From positions 1 to 64,000 of the IMG/VR virus record IMGVR_UViG_3300050821_017216: a stretch of DNA of 64,000 nucleotides. One strand, 5' to 3'. The notes under the pieces are model-generated. The model saw nothing but the letters and a program-made list of their open reading frames with translations. It did not search any database and was not told where the DNA came from. Source of the DNA: a virus. This document shows, one piece after another, positions 46,837-54,796 of this stretch (position 1 is its first letter; each line of letters starts with the position of its first letter). The translations under genes and the position numbers were made by a program.

Positions 46837-47898
46837 GTCGAGGTCGTCGATCGACCTCGCAGTCGTTCCGACTTACGCGGCGATCCCGCGAAGGTTCCAA
46901 TCGTAGTCGTCGAGGTCGTCGATCGACCTCGCAGTCGTTCCGACCGCGGCCGCGCGCGCAGTATGAGCGGGGCTCGCCGTGTCGAGGTCGTCGATCGACC
47001 TCGCTGTCGTTCCGACTCGAGGTCACAGTCGAGGAGTTCGAGGGAAGAACTCGTCGAGGTCGTCGATCGACCTCGCTGTCGTTCCGACCCGCGTCTGGCA
47101 CCGCCAGCTCGGCGTTGCACTCCACCGGTCGAGGTCGTCGATCGACCTCGCTGTCGTTCCGACATGCGCATCGTCCGGTTGCCCTTGAGCAACGTGTACG
47201 TGTCGAGGTTGTCGATCGACCTCGCTGTCGTTCCGACAGTACGCCTGCGGCGGCGGAGGAGGCGGGGCGAACTGGTCGAGGTCGTCGATCGACCTCGCTG
47301 TCGTTCCGACCTGCGTCGGCAGCGCCAGCACGTCGACGTCGTCGTGGTCGAGGTCGTCGATCGACCTCGCTGTCGTTCCGACGTCGCGCCGAATGCGCTT
47401 CGCAACGGAGCCCTTGTATCGAGGTCGTCGATCGACCTCGCTGTCGTTCCGACCCTGGAAGAGTTTTCGCGCAAGTTTCGCAGGAAGGGTGTCGAGGTCG
47501 TCGATCGACCTCGCTGTCGTTCCGACGGTGCTCTTGAGCGGGCCCAGTTTCTGCTCGACCTGCTGTCGAGGTCGTCGATCGACCTCGCTGTCGTTCCGAC
47601 CTTGCGAAGTCGCCAACGCTTTTGCGCTCGCACACGGCGTCGAGGTCGTCGATCGACCTCGCTGTCGTTCCGACAGCGCGTGGACGCGAAGATGAGCGAG
47701 CGCGAGCGCCAGTCGAGGTCGTCGATCGACCTCGCTGTCGTTCCGACGATGTGAGCGAGTGAGGGGAGACGGGAACTGACGGTCCGGGGTCGAGGTCGTC
47801 GATCGACCTCGCTGTCGTTCCGACGTCGCCGCCGTGACAACGGGGGCCTCCGTCCCGCTCTTGTCGAGGTCGTCGATCGACCTCGCTGTCGTTCCGAC
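46837..47898 (-). repeat. Leader-proximal uniform repeats (GAGGTCG stem)
   Basis: Starts at 46837, 46909, 46981, 47053, 47128, 47202, 47275, 47347, 47418, 47491, 47565, 47639, 47712, 47789 and 47863. They are identical except 46837 and 46909 (CAGTCG for CTGTCG), 47202 (one C to T) and 47418 (first G to A). Spacers are 35-41 bases, all different. Confidence 0.95.
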
Positions 47899-47939
47899 AG
47901 GTAACGTTATGTTGTCAATGATCTTGTAGGCTTACCGAC
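47899..47939 (-). promoter_or_regulatory. CRISPR leader-like gap
   Basis: Only 41 bases separate the cas12 stop from the first repeat. It is AT-rich for this genome and has TTGACA on the minus strand (about 47919-47914), but no matching -10 before the repeat. Array transcription may come from read-through of the cas12 operon. Confidence 0.5.
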
Positions 47940-50012
47940 CTATTTTCGAGCGCTCTCGATCCTGGCCTTCTTCGCCGCGCCCATCCGTTTCGCGCGCGCC
48001 CACTTCTCGCTCTTTTTCTTGTTTGCTTCCGCATCTTTCTCTGGATCGCGAGCGCCTGCCAGGATCTCGGCGTCGCCGGGCCGCTCGCACCACCGCTGGA
48101 GCAGTAGCGGGGCCGCACCCTCCCGGTCTTGGTCCCACTCGTGACCACACGTGCAGCGCAGGCGCACCCGAAGGGCTGGCTCCCGGTCGGCCACGAGCCC
48201 ACACGCCGGGCACGTGCTGGTCGTGCGCGCGGCGTCTACGGCCACGATCTGGGTGCCGCGACGCGGAGCAGTCGACAGCAGGCAGTCGCGCAGTTCGCTC
48301 ACGGCGGCGAGCTGGCGGTTGCTGCGCGCGACCTCGTTCTCGGCGTCGTCCGCCCCGGTCGCTTTCCGGGTGGCGATTACCCGCAGGTCGAACTGCTCGA
48401 TCACGATCGTGCTGTACGCGCGCGTGAGCTCTGCGGCGAAGCACCGGTACTTGTCGCGCCGGCGACGCAGCCCGCGCGTGCGACACGCTTCCTCGGTGGC
48501 CCATCGCGCCCAGTCGCCCGTCGCCCACGCCCGGACGGCCTGGAGTGCGGCGTCCTCGGCGGCGTCTCGTTCCGGCCGCTCACTCTCCCAGCGACGGAGC
48601 AGGCGGACCATCTTGGCCGGTCGGCGCCACGCGTGCATCGCGCGCGCGGCGTCCCGCATCCACTCCGGCGCGACCGGAGAGACGCCGATCCACTGCTTGA
48701 CCTGCACCTTGCAGATGTCGAACGCGCGGTCGCGCTCGCTGCGCACGTCCGCGTGCATGCGGAGCGCGTGGACGTCGGCGACGGTCAGCCGGAGCTCGCC
48801 GCTTTTCCCGTTCGAGTCGTGCCAAGCTGCGACGCGGATCGCCCCGTCCATCAACCGCCAGCCCACGTCGACGGCGACGGTCGGGCGGTCCGGGACCGGA
48901 ACGGTCGCGGTGTCGGGCGTGTTGACCGTCAGGCAGAGGCTCCACTCGCTATGCGGCCCGCGCATGCGCCGGTGGACGGCAGCCCAGGTGATGAACGCAC
49001 CGGCCGGCAGCGGCCGGTGGTAGTCGAGCCGGAATGTCGCCCAGATCGGCCGGCGATGCTCGTCGGTGTCCACGCACAACCGGAGCTCGCCGTGCCGCGC
49101 CGCACGGTCACGCACCCAGCGCGCCGGCGTGCCGTCGGGTCGCGTCGCCGGTGCAGGCTGGTCCGGCTCGCCTTTACGACCGGGCAGGGTCCCCGGTGGC
49201 CGGCGGCCGCGACCGCTCCCCACGATGCTGTCTTCTCGACGCGGGGAGCGAGCGGTGAGCGTCGCGCTCGCGAGCCACTCTTCGGGCCACGGGGGGGCAC
49301 CGATCCGCAGCCTGGAGTCCTTCTGCGCGAGCGCCCCCTCGACCGTCAGCGGTCGGGTCGACTGGATCTGCACGCCCACGGTCCCCGAGCCGTCCCACGG
49401 GGGCGGCAAGTCCGGGTCGTGCGGCGTGACGCCGTCCCTCTCGTAGAGCGGCGCCTCGCAGCTCGCGCGGTGCGCGCGGTCTACCAGAAGGTACGTCCCC
49501 CACCACACGCCCGAGTGGTGGCGGGCGTTCTTGACGATCTCGTTGGCCATCGCGTCGATGGTGTCGATCGCGTCGCGCAGCGCGCGCGCCTCCGCCGAGG
49601 CGTGCGGGCACGGGTTCTGCTCGCTCTTGAGCTTGCGACACTCCTTGCACTGCGACGCGTAGCGCGCCCGCACCGCGTAGAGTTGCTCGCGCGCCTGCTT
49701 TCCCGCGGCGCGCGCGGCGGCGATCTGCAGGCGCGCGGACGCCGTCTCGCTGCGCGACCGGGTGACCTTGCGCCCGACCCGGATCTCGGCGGCGAGCCAC
49801 TCGCACGCCGCCGCGATCCCGGCGACCTTGGCCTCGGCCGCCTCCATCTCCGCGCTGCAGGTCGACCGCGCCAGCCGCTCGGCCCACCGTCGACCGCGCT
49901 CGATGAGCGTTAGGTTTTTGCGGTACGCGTGCGCGCGCCACATCTGATCGTGGACGACGTCCGCGCCCTCGCGGGGCGCGGTGATTCCGTTGCGAAACAC
50001 AAGTGTCGTCAT
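47940..50012 (-). CDS. cas12: Cas12 effector, Cas12m/V-U1-like, 690 aa
   Basis: RuvC-I VAVDVGWR (D382), RuvC-II TIVIEQFDL (E539), zinc ribbon CPAC (601-604) and RCTCG (620-623), RuvC-III WDQDREGA (D629): a full TnpB/Cas12 nuclease triad. The N-terminus (DQMWRAHAYRKNLTLIERG), the WWGTYLLVDRAH segment near 170 and WDGSGTVGVQIQ near 206 resemble, from memory, Cas12m proteins of actinobacteria. Those are about 600 aa, lack a full triad and bind without cutting. Residues 255-300 are a Pro/Arg-rich insert; the tail is Lys-rich. AAAGGAAG precedes ATG 50012, 15 bases after the upstream stop. Confidence 0.88.
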   Translation of the reverse strand: MTTLVFRNGITAPREGADVVHDQMWRAHAYRKNLTLIERGRRWAERLARSTCSAEMEAAEAKVAGIAAACEWLAAEIRVGRKVTRSRSETASARLQIAAARAAGKQAREQLYAVRARYASQCKECRKLKSEQNPCPHASAEARALRDAIDTIDAMANEIVKNARHHSGVWWGTYLLVDRAHRASCEAPLYERDGVTPHDPDLPPPWDGSGTVGVQIQSTRPLTVEGALAQKDSRLRIGAPPWPEEWLASATLTARSPRREDSIVGSGRGRRPPGTLPGRKGEPDQPAPATRPDGTPARWVRDRAARHGELRLCVDTDEHRRPIWATFRLDYHRPLPAGAFITWAAVHRRMRGPHSEWSLCLTVNTPDTATVPVPDRPTVAVDVGWRLMDGAIRVAAWHDSNGKSGELRLTVADVHALRMHADVRSERDRAFDICKVQVKQWIGVSPVAPEWMRDAARAMHAWRRPAKMVRLLRRWESERPERDAAEDAALQAVRAWATGDWARWATEEACRTRGLRRRRDKYRCFAAELTRAYSTIVIEQFDLRVIATRKATGADDAENEVARSNRQLAAVSELRDCLLSTAPRRGTQIVAVDAARTTSTCPACGLVADREPALRVRLRCTCGHEWDQDREGAAPLLLQRWCERPGDAEILAGARDPEKDAEANKKKSEKWARAKRMGAAKKARIESARK

Positions 50013-50027
50013 GGCTCTATCTTCCTT

Positions 50028-50240
50028 TCAGAGTTTTTGTGGGTCGTGTGGCCAGCCCGCATCGGCTGCACGTTGGTGGCTGCGACGAACGGCGTCCGTG
50101 TTGTCTGGGTTTGACTCCCACGCGTCCGCGCACCCCATCGAGCAGAAGTCGCGACCGTGCGCTCCGATCCTCGCTGTACCGACCTCTCTCATGTCGATCG
50201 GTAGATGGCATTCGTGGCAGACGGTCAGGTGAGCGGTCAT
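50028..50240 (-). CDS. Small zinc-finger protein, 70 aa
   Basis: CHECHLPIDMRE at the start and DFCSMGCADAW form a CxxC...CxxxC site. Start overlaps the pyrE-like stop (ATGA); its stop lies 15 bases before cas12. A link with the CRISPR effector is possible by position only. Confidence 0.65.
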   Translation of the reverse strand: MTAHLTVCHECHLPIDMREVGTARIGAHGRDFCSMGCADAWESNPDNTDAVRRSHQRAADAGWPHDPQKL

Positions 50241-50884
50241 CGGCCGGTACCTCGTACCGACTCATGGGTCGGTGACAGGATCGCGGCCACGTCGGGATCG
50301 ATCCCCAGATCTTCGAGACCGAACAGGTGCCGGATCCCGACGCCGTCGACGCTGCTGGTTCGGCTGGCCGGCGGTCGGCGGTCGATCACCGTCACGATCC
50401 CACGCACGTCGAAGCCGTCGGAGCGCAGCGCCTGGACCGCGAGTGCGGAGGACTGGCCGGTCGACACGACGTCCTCGAGCAGCACCACCCACTCGCCGAA
50501 CCGGCACCACGCGTGCTCGACGAGGTTCTTCGTGCCGTGGTCCTTGGGGACCTTCCTGACGTAGATCACGTTGTAGTTGCCGCCGCCGGCGTGTGCGGCC
50601 ACGATGCTCGCGAGGTGGCAGCCGCCGAGCGCCACGCCGGCCACGGCTTCCGCGTGCCCGAATTGCTGCACCTCGCGATGGATGAGGGCGGCGAGCGGCC
50701 GGTGCATGTCGCGGTGGAAGTAGGTGCGCTTGGCGTCGACGTAGAGCCGCGACTTGCCGCCCGAGGCCAGGTCGAACTCGCGCCCGGGCTGAGCGACCTT
50801 GACCGAGTAGGCCTTGATGTGCGCGAGGACTGCCTGCCTGTCGATGGTGGCGTCGGTGTCGGTCATCTCTCCGATGTCGGTCAT
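50237..50884 (-). CDS. pyrE: Orotate phosphoribosyltransferase-like protein
   Basis: 215 aa. REFDLASGGKSRLYVDAKRT is the PyrE N-terminal segment, GVALGGCHLASIVAAH the following helix, YVRKVPKDHGTKNLVE the catalytic loop, and VVLLEDVVSTGQSSALAVQAL the PRPP-binding motif. PyrE joins orotate and PRPP in UMP synthesis. The start overlaps the upstream stop (ATGA). Phage copies support pyrimidine supply. Confidence 0.85.
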   Translation of the reverse strand: MTDIGEMTDTDATIDRQAVLAHIKAYSVKVAQPGREFDLASGGKSRLYVDAKRTYFHRDMHRPLAALIHREVQQFGHAEAVAGVALGGCHLASIVAAHAGGGNYNVIYVRKVPKDHGTKNLVEHAWCRFGEWVVLLEDVVSTGQSSALAVQALRSDGFDVRGIVTVIDRRPPASRTSSVDGVGIRHLFGLEDLGIDPDVAAILSPTHESVRGTGR

Positions 50885-51216
50885 TTCTCTGATCCTTTCC
50901 TTTGGCGTGTCGGGTCGGTGGGTGACGGTGACTCCACGCTGGGACCCTCCTCCAGGAGGATCTCCATCGGTCGGGTCTCCTCCTCCGGGTCGGCGCGCGC
51001 GTACTCCGTCGGCGGATCCCGGCACTCCGCGCGCAGGATGCGCACGCGGTCGGAGAGCGCGCAGAGCGATCGCGCGTCCTCTCGCGCGCGGCGCGCGCGA
51101 CGCTCGCGCAGCGAGAAGCGGATCTCACTGACGACCAGCAGGACGACGACCGTGCCGAAGGCGCCCGCGATGATGCCGGCCAAGAGACCACGGTGGAACA
51201 TGTCGGCGGGGATCAT
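50881..51216 (-). CDS. Single-span membrane protein, 111 aa
   Basis: MIPADMFHRG then membrane helix LLAGIIAGAFGTVVVLLVV, a basic stretch (RFSLRERRARRARED) and an acidic tail. ATG 51216 overlaps the upstream stop. Unknown function. Confidence 0.62.
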   Translation of the reverse strand: MIPADMFHRGLLAGIIAGAFGTVVVLLVVSEIRFSLRERRARRAREDARSLCALSDRVRILRAECRDPPTEYARADPEEETRPMEILLEEGPSVESPSPTDPTRQRKGSEK

Positions 51217-51398
51217 CGCTCGGCCAGCTCCAGACCAGCCAGGAGCTCGTCGACGGTCGGCGGGTCGTCCGGCTCGGTGTACGCGCTGACCTCGAGCCCG
51301 CGCGCCCGCCACACCTCGGTGACCCCGTCGACGTCGTTCACGTGGATGCGCAGCCGGACCATCCCGTGTTTGCCCGCGTCGTACCCGAATAGGATCAC
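51213..51398 (-). CDS. Hypothetical protein, 61 aa
   Basis: GTG 51398 overlaps the upstream stop. Beta-rich: MVRLRIHVNDVDGVTEVWRARGLEVSAY, then a helix (TVDELLAGLELAER). Not recognised. Confidence 0.58.
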   Translation of the reverse strand: MILFGYDAGKHGMVRLRIHVNDVDGVTEVWRARGLEVSAYTEPDDPPTVDELLAGLELAER

Positions 51399-51793
51399 GA
51401 CATCACCAGCGCGAGGCCGACGTGACAGCGCTCGAGGCGCTTGATCCGGTTGATCTCGTCGATGTTGACGATCGAGCCGAACTGCGCGCGCACGCGCGCC
51501 TCGAACCGGCGGGCGACCTCGGGCCAGACCGCGTCGCGGTGGTGCCAGTTGCCAGCGTGGGCGACGAGCTCGCGCGCCATCGGCCAGGCGACCTCCTGGC
51601 AGCAGTCGAGCAGCGCGGCCACGGCGTCGACGGCGGCGCGCTGCCCGGCAGAGTCGCCCCTCGCCCAGAGCTGCCAGCAGTGCGCGACGGCGAGCAGGGC
51701 GTGGACGTCGGGCGGGGTGAGCGGCGTCAGGTCCCAGCCGCGACCCTTGAGCCAGTGCAGGGCGTCCTGGCAGTGGGGAGTGTGGCGGATCAC
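51395..51793 (-). CDS. Hypothetical protein, 132 aa
   Basis: GTG 51793 overlaps the upstream stop. Helical, with Trp- and Cys-rich LLAVAHCWQLWARG and ALLDCCQEVAWPMARELVAHAGNWHHRD. No family recognised. Confidence 0.58.
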   Translation of the reverse strand: MIRHTPHCQDALHWLKGRGWDLTPLTPPDVHALLAVAHCWQLWARGDSAGQRAAVDAVAALLDCCQEVAWPMARELVAHAGNWHHRDAVWPEVARRFEARVRAQFGSIVNIDEINRIKRLERCHVGLALVMS

Positions 51794-52176
51794 GAGTCAC
51801 CCGACTCGATCCGCTCGTCGATGAGGTTGGTGATAGCCATCACGATCCCTCGCGCGCGCGCCACCTGCTCCGCCTCACCGCGCTGAGTGAAGGCGGCAAC
51901 CAGTACGCTCCGCACGATCGGCACGAGCGCCTCGGCTGCGCTGCCCCACCCGGGGGGTCTACTCGCCGAGGAGACACCATGTGTTCGCTCTTTCCCAGGA
52001 TCATCGAGCTCGCGGCACGGGAGGTCCATGTACCAGCCGACCACGAACTCGCCGGCCATGTTGAACACCATCGGGTCGCCATCGCGGGGCGGATCGTGGT
52101 TGTACTCCGACTTGAACAGCGTCTGGCCGCTGTCGAGGCGGAGCAGTCCGGGACGGGCCGTGCGGACGGTCTTCAT
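51790..52176 (-). CDS. Hypothetical protein, 128 aa
   Basis: ATG 52176 overlaps the upstream stop. First half is beta-like (GQTLFKSEYNHDPPRDGDPMVFNMAGEFVVGWYMDLPC), second half helical. Unknown. Confidence 0.58.
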   Translation of the reverse strand: MKTVRTARPGLLRLDSGQTLFKSEYNHDPPRDGDPMVFNMAGEFVVGWYMDLPCRELDDPGKERTHGVSSASRPPGWGSAAEALVPIVRSVLVAAFTQRGEAEQVARARGIVMAITNLIDERIESGDS

Positions 52177-52427
52177 CGCGTGCCCCGCAGACTCGCCTGG
52201 ACCCTCGGGTCTGACGCCACGAGCCGGGTGAGGGTGGGTGGGGCGTAGCGGAGGCGGCGCGGCAGCTCGACCGACAGCGTGGACCCGCAGCGGCAGTTGC
52301 GGAGCTCGAGGGTCGTCGGCGCCGGGTGATCGGCGTCGACGCCGTCGTCGTCGTAGTAGCCGACGAGCGGCAGCGCGCGCCAGCCGGCGAGTTCGTGGAT
52401 CGCACCGCAGCACGTACAGGTCTTCAC
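52173..52427 (-). CDS. Zinc-ribbon protein, 84 aa
   Basis: GTG 52427 overlaps the nucleotidyltransferase stop. CTCCGAIHELAGWRALPL at the start and LRNCRCGSTLSVEL form CxxC and CxC knuckles typical of small phage ribbons. Confidence 0.62.
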   Translation of the reverse strand: MKTCTCCGAIHELAGWRALPLVGYYDDDGVDADHPAPTTLELRNCRCGSTLSVELPRRLRYAPPTLTRLVASDPRVQASLRGTR

Positions 52428-52981
52428 GACTCCTCCCCGCGCGATCGGCGCCACTCTGCCTCCGCGAGGATCGCGCGGAGCTCCTTGACGGCGTACGCGC
52501 CCAGGTGCCTCCTCACGACAGCCTCCGCCCTCGCCATGTCTAAGTCCTCGCTCAGAACGAGGTACCGGACGTCCCCGTCGTCCTTCGGACGACCGGCGAT
52601 CATCTTCATCGCGACGAGGAACTCCGGCGTGACGATCGGCGGCGTGATGCCGTCGACCACCACGGCCGCCGCGAGCGCCCCCGCGTACAGATCCTTCCAC
52701 TCGTCGTCGCGCACGATGACGTCGAGCGGCACGTCGCCCTCGCGGGTCCGCACTCCGCCGAAGACGAGCGGCTCGCCGGAGTAGCCAAGCCGGTCAGTGG
52801 CGACGACGTCGAGGTCGCCCGTCAGTCGCGGCGAACCCCACACCTGCATCGCCAGTCCGCCGGCAACGGCGATCTCGCTGTCCGTGGCGCGACGCTCGCG
52901 CGCCCGCGCCGACACCTTCTCGGCCGCAGCGACCAGCTCGTCGTAGGACGGGAGACGTTTCCCTCTGCGCGGTTTCGTCAC
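52424..52981 (-). CDS. Nucleotidyltransferase, AbiEii-like, 185 aa
   Basis: EIAVAGGLAMQVWGSPRLTGDLDVVATD has the GG and the DxD of the polymerase-beta-like fold, as in AbiEii/MNT proteins. Unlike the copy at 40281-40850 it lacks a DUF4160/DUF2442 neighbour; the upstream 104-aa protein may be its partner. Substrate unknown. Confidence 0.65.
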   Translation of the reverse strand: MTKPRRGKRLPSYDELVAAAEKVSARARERRATDSEIAVAGGLAMQVWGSPRLTGDLDVVATDRLGYSGEPLVFGGVRTREGDVPLDVIVRDDEWKDLYAGALAAAVVVDGITPPIVTPEFLVAMKMIAGRPKDDGDVRYLVLSEDLDMARAEAVVRRHLGAYAVKELRAILAEAEWRRSRGEES

Positions 52982-53292
52982 GGTCGACCCCTCTTCTTTG
53001 ACTGGACGCCCCCGAGGGGCCTCGTCAGTAGATCGCGGACGGCGTCCGCCGCCTCGAGCATGTCAGTGGCGGTGGTCTCGACGATGACGCCCTCGTCGTT
53101 CGACAGGTAGACCACGGTCGGAACGTCCGTCTGCTCGACCACGACGAGGTCGAGCTGGCCGAACCTGCGGTGGGTGCGCCGGCGGGCGTATGGGTGCCCG
53201 GCGCGCGCAGCTTCTACGCGCGTAGACGGGTCCACACGGTCCACCCAGGCGAGCATCCGGTCGACCGCGGTGATGGGGCGTGGTTTTTTCAC
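52978..53292 (-). CDS. Hypothetical protein, 104 aa
   Basis: GTG 53292 and a four-base overlap at each end. Basic N-terminus, then LDLVVVEQTDVPTVVYLSNDEGVIVETTATDMLEAADAV. Possibly the partner of the nucleotidyltransferase that follows; no family recognised. Confidence 0.55.
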   Translation of the reverse strand: MKKPRPITAVDRMLAWVDRVDPSTRVEAARAGHPYARRRTHRRFGQLDLVVVEQTDVPTVVYLSNDEGVIVETTATDMLEAADAVRDLLTRPLGGVQSKKRGRP

Positions 53293-53609
53293 GGCGTCTC
53301 TCGCGCTTTTCGGTTCTTCTCGACGACCAGGTGGATCGGACTCGCGCTGCCAGGCGCGCGCGCGTGCTGCGCCTCATTCTCCGCGAGCGCGGCAGCGATG
53401 TCCGATTCAGTCGTGCCAGGCCGGAACGCCCACTGCTCGTCGCGCGGACCGTCCGGCCGGAAGTGTTGGCAACCAGTGAACGCGCAAGCCCCTGGCAATG
53501 CGCCGTGCACGCACGGGGTGGTACCGCACGGCGGCGGGGCAGGCGGTTTGTGCGCAGACTCGGCAGCCCGACGCTGCTGGAACTGGCGAAGACGTAGAGC
53601 TCGACTCAT
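53289..53609 (-). CDS. Hypothetical protein, 106 aa
   Basis: ATG 53609 overlaps the upstream stop. Contains CGTTPCVHGALPGACAFTGCQHF, a possible metal site with four Cys and two His, and a basic start. Unknown function. Confidence 0.6.
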   Translation of the reverse strand: MSRALRLRQFQQRRAAESAHKPPAPPPCGTTPCVHGALPGACAFTGCQHFRPDGPRDEQWAFRPGTTESDIAAALAENEAQHARAPGSASPIHLVVEKNRKARETP

Positions 53610-53989
53610 CGCTCGACCTCCGGCGCCCGCTGCGTCTCGATAGCCGCCTCCATGCACGCGTCGACCGCGCGGCGCGCCAGTGCCATCCCCACCGCGAGGT
53701 GCGTGCGGTGCACCGGCCCGCCAGGAAGACCGGAGCACTCCGGGTCGACCGCGAGCGTGACCTCGCGGGTGGAGGAGCCGGTGTCGACTACGCAGACGAC
53801 ACCGACGTAGGGCGCGTGGGCCACGATCCGCCGCACGTACGCCTCGACCTCGTCGAGGTTCGAGCAGTGGAAGTGGACGGAATGTCCACTACCGCCCCCG
53901 CCGTAGTTTCGACCGTCCACCCGCATCGCGGGCGCGGGACCCTCGGCCGCGAACGCCGCGCGGATGGTCGTCTCGAGGTGCTTGTTCAC
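53606..53989 (-). CDS. Hypothetical protein, 127 aa
   Basis: GTG 53989 overlaps the upstream stop. SGHSVHFHCSNLDEVEAYVRRIVAHAPYVGVVCVVDTGSSTREVTLAVD suggests an alpha/beta fold. Not recognised. Confidence 0.58.
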   Translation of the reverse strand: MNKHLETTIRAAFAAEGPAPAMRVDGRNYGGGGSGHSVHFHCSNLDEVEAYVRRIVAHAPYVGVVCVVDTGSSTREVTLAVDPECSGLPGGPVHRTHLAVGMALARRAVDACMEAAIETQRAPEVER

Positions 53990-54444
53990 GCGGGCTCCGC
54001 GCCGGCCTGCTCGCGGGCGGCGGCGAGGCACGCCTGCCGCATCGTGTCGGCTACGTGGCGGATCGCCGCGTACTGGACGGACTTGATCTGGTCCTCCGTG
54101 TCTTCAGGCAGCCCCACGTCCATCGCCTCCTGTTTGGCGGCAGCGAAGATGTCGGTGAGGCAGTGGTCGGCGGCCCACTGGTAGAGCGCCTGGGTGTAGA
54201 CCTCGACGCGCGAGTCCGCGTGGTCGTGCACGCAGTCGTCGTCCTCGTCCGAACCGGCGAAAGTACCCTCGTCGAACGCCTCGACGGCCGCCTTGCACTC
54301 GGCGTAGATCCAGTCGTTCGGTAGGGCGCCGTGGTGGGCTTCGCGCACCGCGTCCTTGAGCCACGCGGGTGCGTCGTCGGTGAGCGTGACGTAGGTCACG
54401 TAGTCGCTCCGGGTCCGGGTCACGAAGTGAGAGGCGAGGTTCAC
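53986..54444 (-). CDS. Conserved phage hypothetical, 152 aa
   Basis: GTG start. TLTDDAPAWLKDAVREAHHGALPNDWIYAECKAAVEAFDEG, then CVHDHADSRVEVYTQALYQWAADH: a pattern I recall from phage proteins annotated as hypothetical. Mostly helical. Confidence 0.65.
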   Translation of the reverse strand: MNLASHFVTRTRSDYVTYVTLTDDAPAWLKDAVREAHHGALPNDWIYAECKAAVEAFDEGTFAGSDEDDDCVHDHADSRVEVYTQALYQWAADHCLTDIFAAAKQEAMDVGLPEDTEDQIKSVQYAAIRHVADTMRQACLAAAREQAGAEPA

Positions 54445-54602
54445 GGGTTGGTTCTCCTATGGGTTGTGAGTGTCGGCAGGACGGTCACTGCCCATCCGGC
54501 TCGGCGGTAGAATCGGGTCGCGACGGCGGCGGCCTGCGCCGAGGCGCAGGTGTGGCGGTGGACGAGGCCGCGCCGGGCGGCCATGACGAGGTAGGTCTTC
54601 AC
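54441..54602 (-). CDS. Hypothetical protein, 53 aa
   Basis: GTG 54602 overlaps the upstream stop. TYLVMAARRGLVHRHTCASAQAAAVATRFYRRAGWAVTVLPTL: basic, short; possibly a small nucleic-acid-binding peptide. Unknown. Confidence 0.52.
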   Translation of the reverse strand: MKTYLVMAARRGLVHRHTCASAQAAAVATRFYRRAGWAVTVLPTLTTHRRTNP

Positions 54603-54796
54603 GACGGCTCCCTCTCGTGGAGCTTCGCGCACTCGGGGCAGAGACCGCCGCCGCTCGCGAGAAACTTCTTGAGCCACCGCTGCCCCTCGGCGTTCAGTCG
54701 GACGAACCCGCCAGAGGTCGCGCCGCAGAGTCGGCTGACGCGCGATCGGGCGCCCATGACGTGGATGTTTTGGGGTTGTGCGTGACGGCGAGTCAT
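54599..54796 (-). CDS. Hypothetical protein with CxxC, 65 aa
   Basis: Overlaps both neighbours by four bases. SRVSRLCGATSGGFVRLNAEGQRWLKKFLASGGGLCPECAKLHE resembles the end of a regulator with a small zinc knuckle. Not assigned. Confidence 0.58.
   Translation of the reverse strand: MTRRHAQPQNIHVMGARSRVSRLCGATSGGFVRLNAEGQRWLKKFLASGGGLCPECAKLHEREPS

Larger units (their letters stand above)
45560..47898 (-). CRISPR. Type V CRISPR array, about 33 recognisable repeats
   Basis: Repeats are 36 bases, starting (+ strand) GTCGAGGTCGTCGATCGACC and ending CTCGCTGTCGTTCCGAC in the main family. I count 15 near-identical copies (46837-47898), 11 of a second family (46016-46811) and 7 degenerate ones (45560-45995). 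Spacers are 35-41 bases in the first part. Read on the minus strand, each repeat starts GTCGGAACGACAG and forms an 8-bp hairpin (CGAGGTCG/CGACCTCG) next to the spacer, like type V handles. It follows cas12 on the same strand, and decay increases away from it, so the cas side is the leader end. Confidence 0.97.

Noticed and set aside
45906-47840. Long open frames on both strands through 45.9-47.8 kb (up to about 540 aa)
   Set aside because: They are translations of the 36-base CRISPR repeat and show a repeating peptide such as VDRPRCRSD or SERQRGRSTTST. They are not genes.
45560-47898. Using G-U wobble pairs in variant repeats to prove the crRNA strand
   Set aside because: Some variants (GACCCC copies, 45908) keep pairing only on the minus strand, but others (46074, 45771, 47202) only on the plus strand. 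Direction rests on cas12 orientation and decay polarity instead.
45560-47898. Self-targeting spacers
   Set aside because: I saw no spacer that obviously matches elsewhere in this window, but an exact search could not be run.
48129-49913. 594-aa plus-strand open frame opposite cas12
   Set aside because: Antisense shadow of cas12, whose frame has RuvC and zinc-ribbon motifs.
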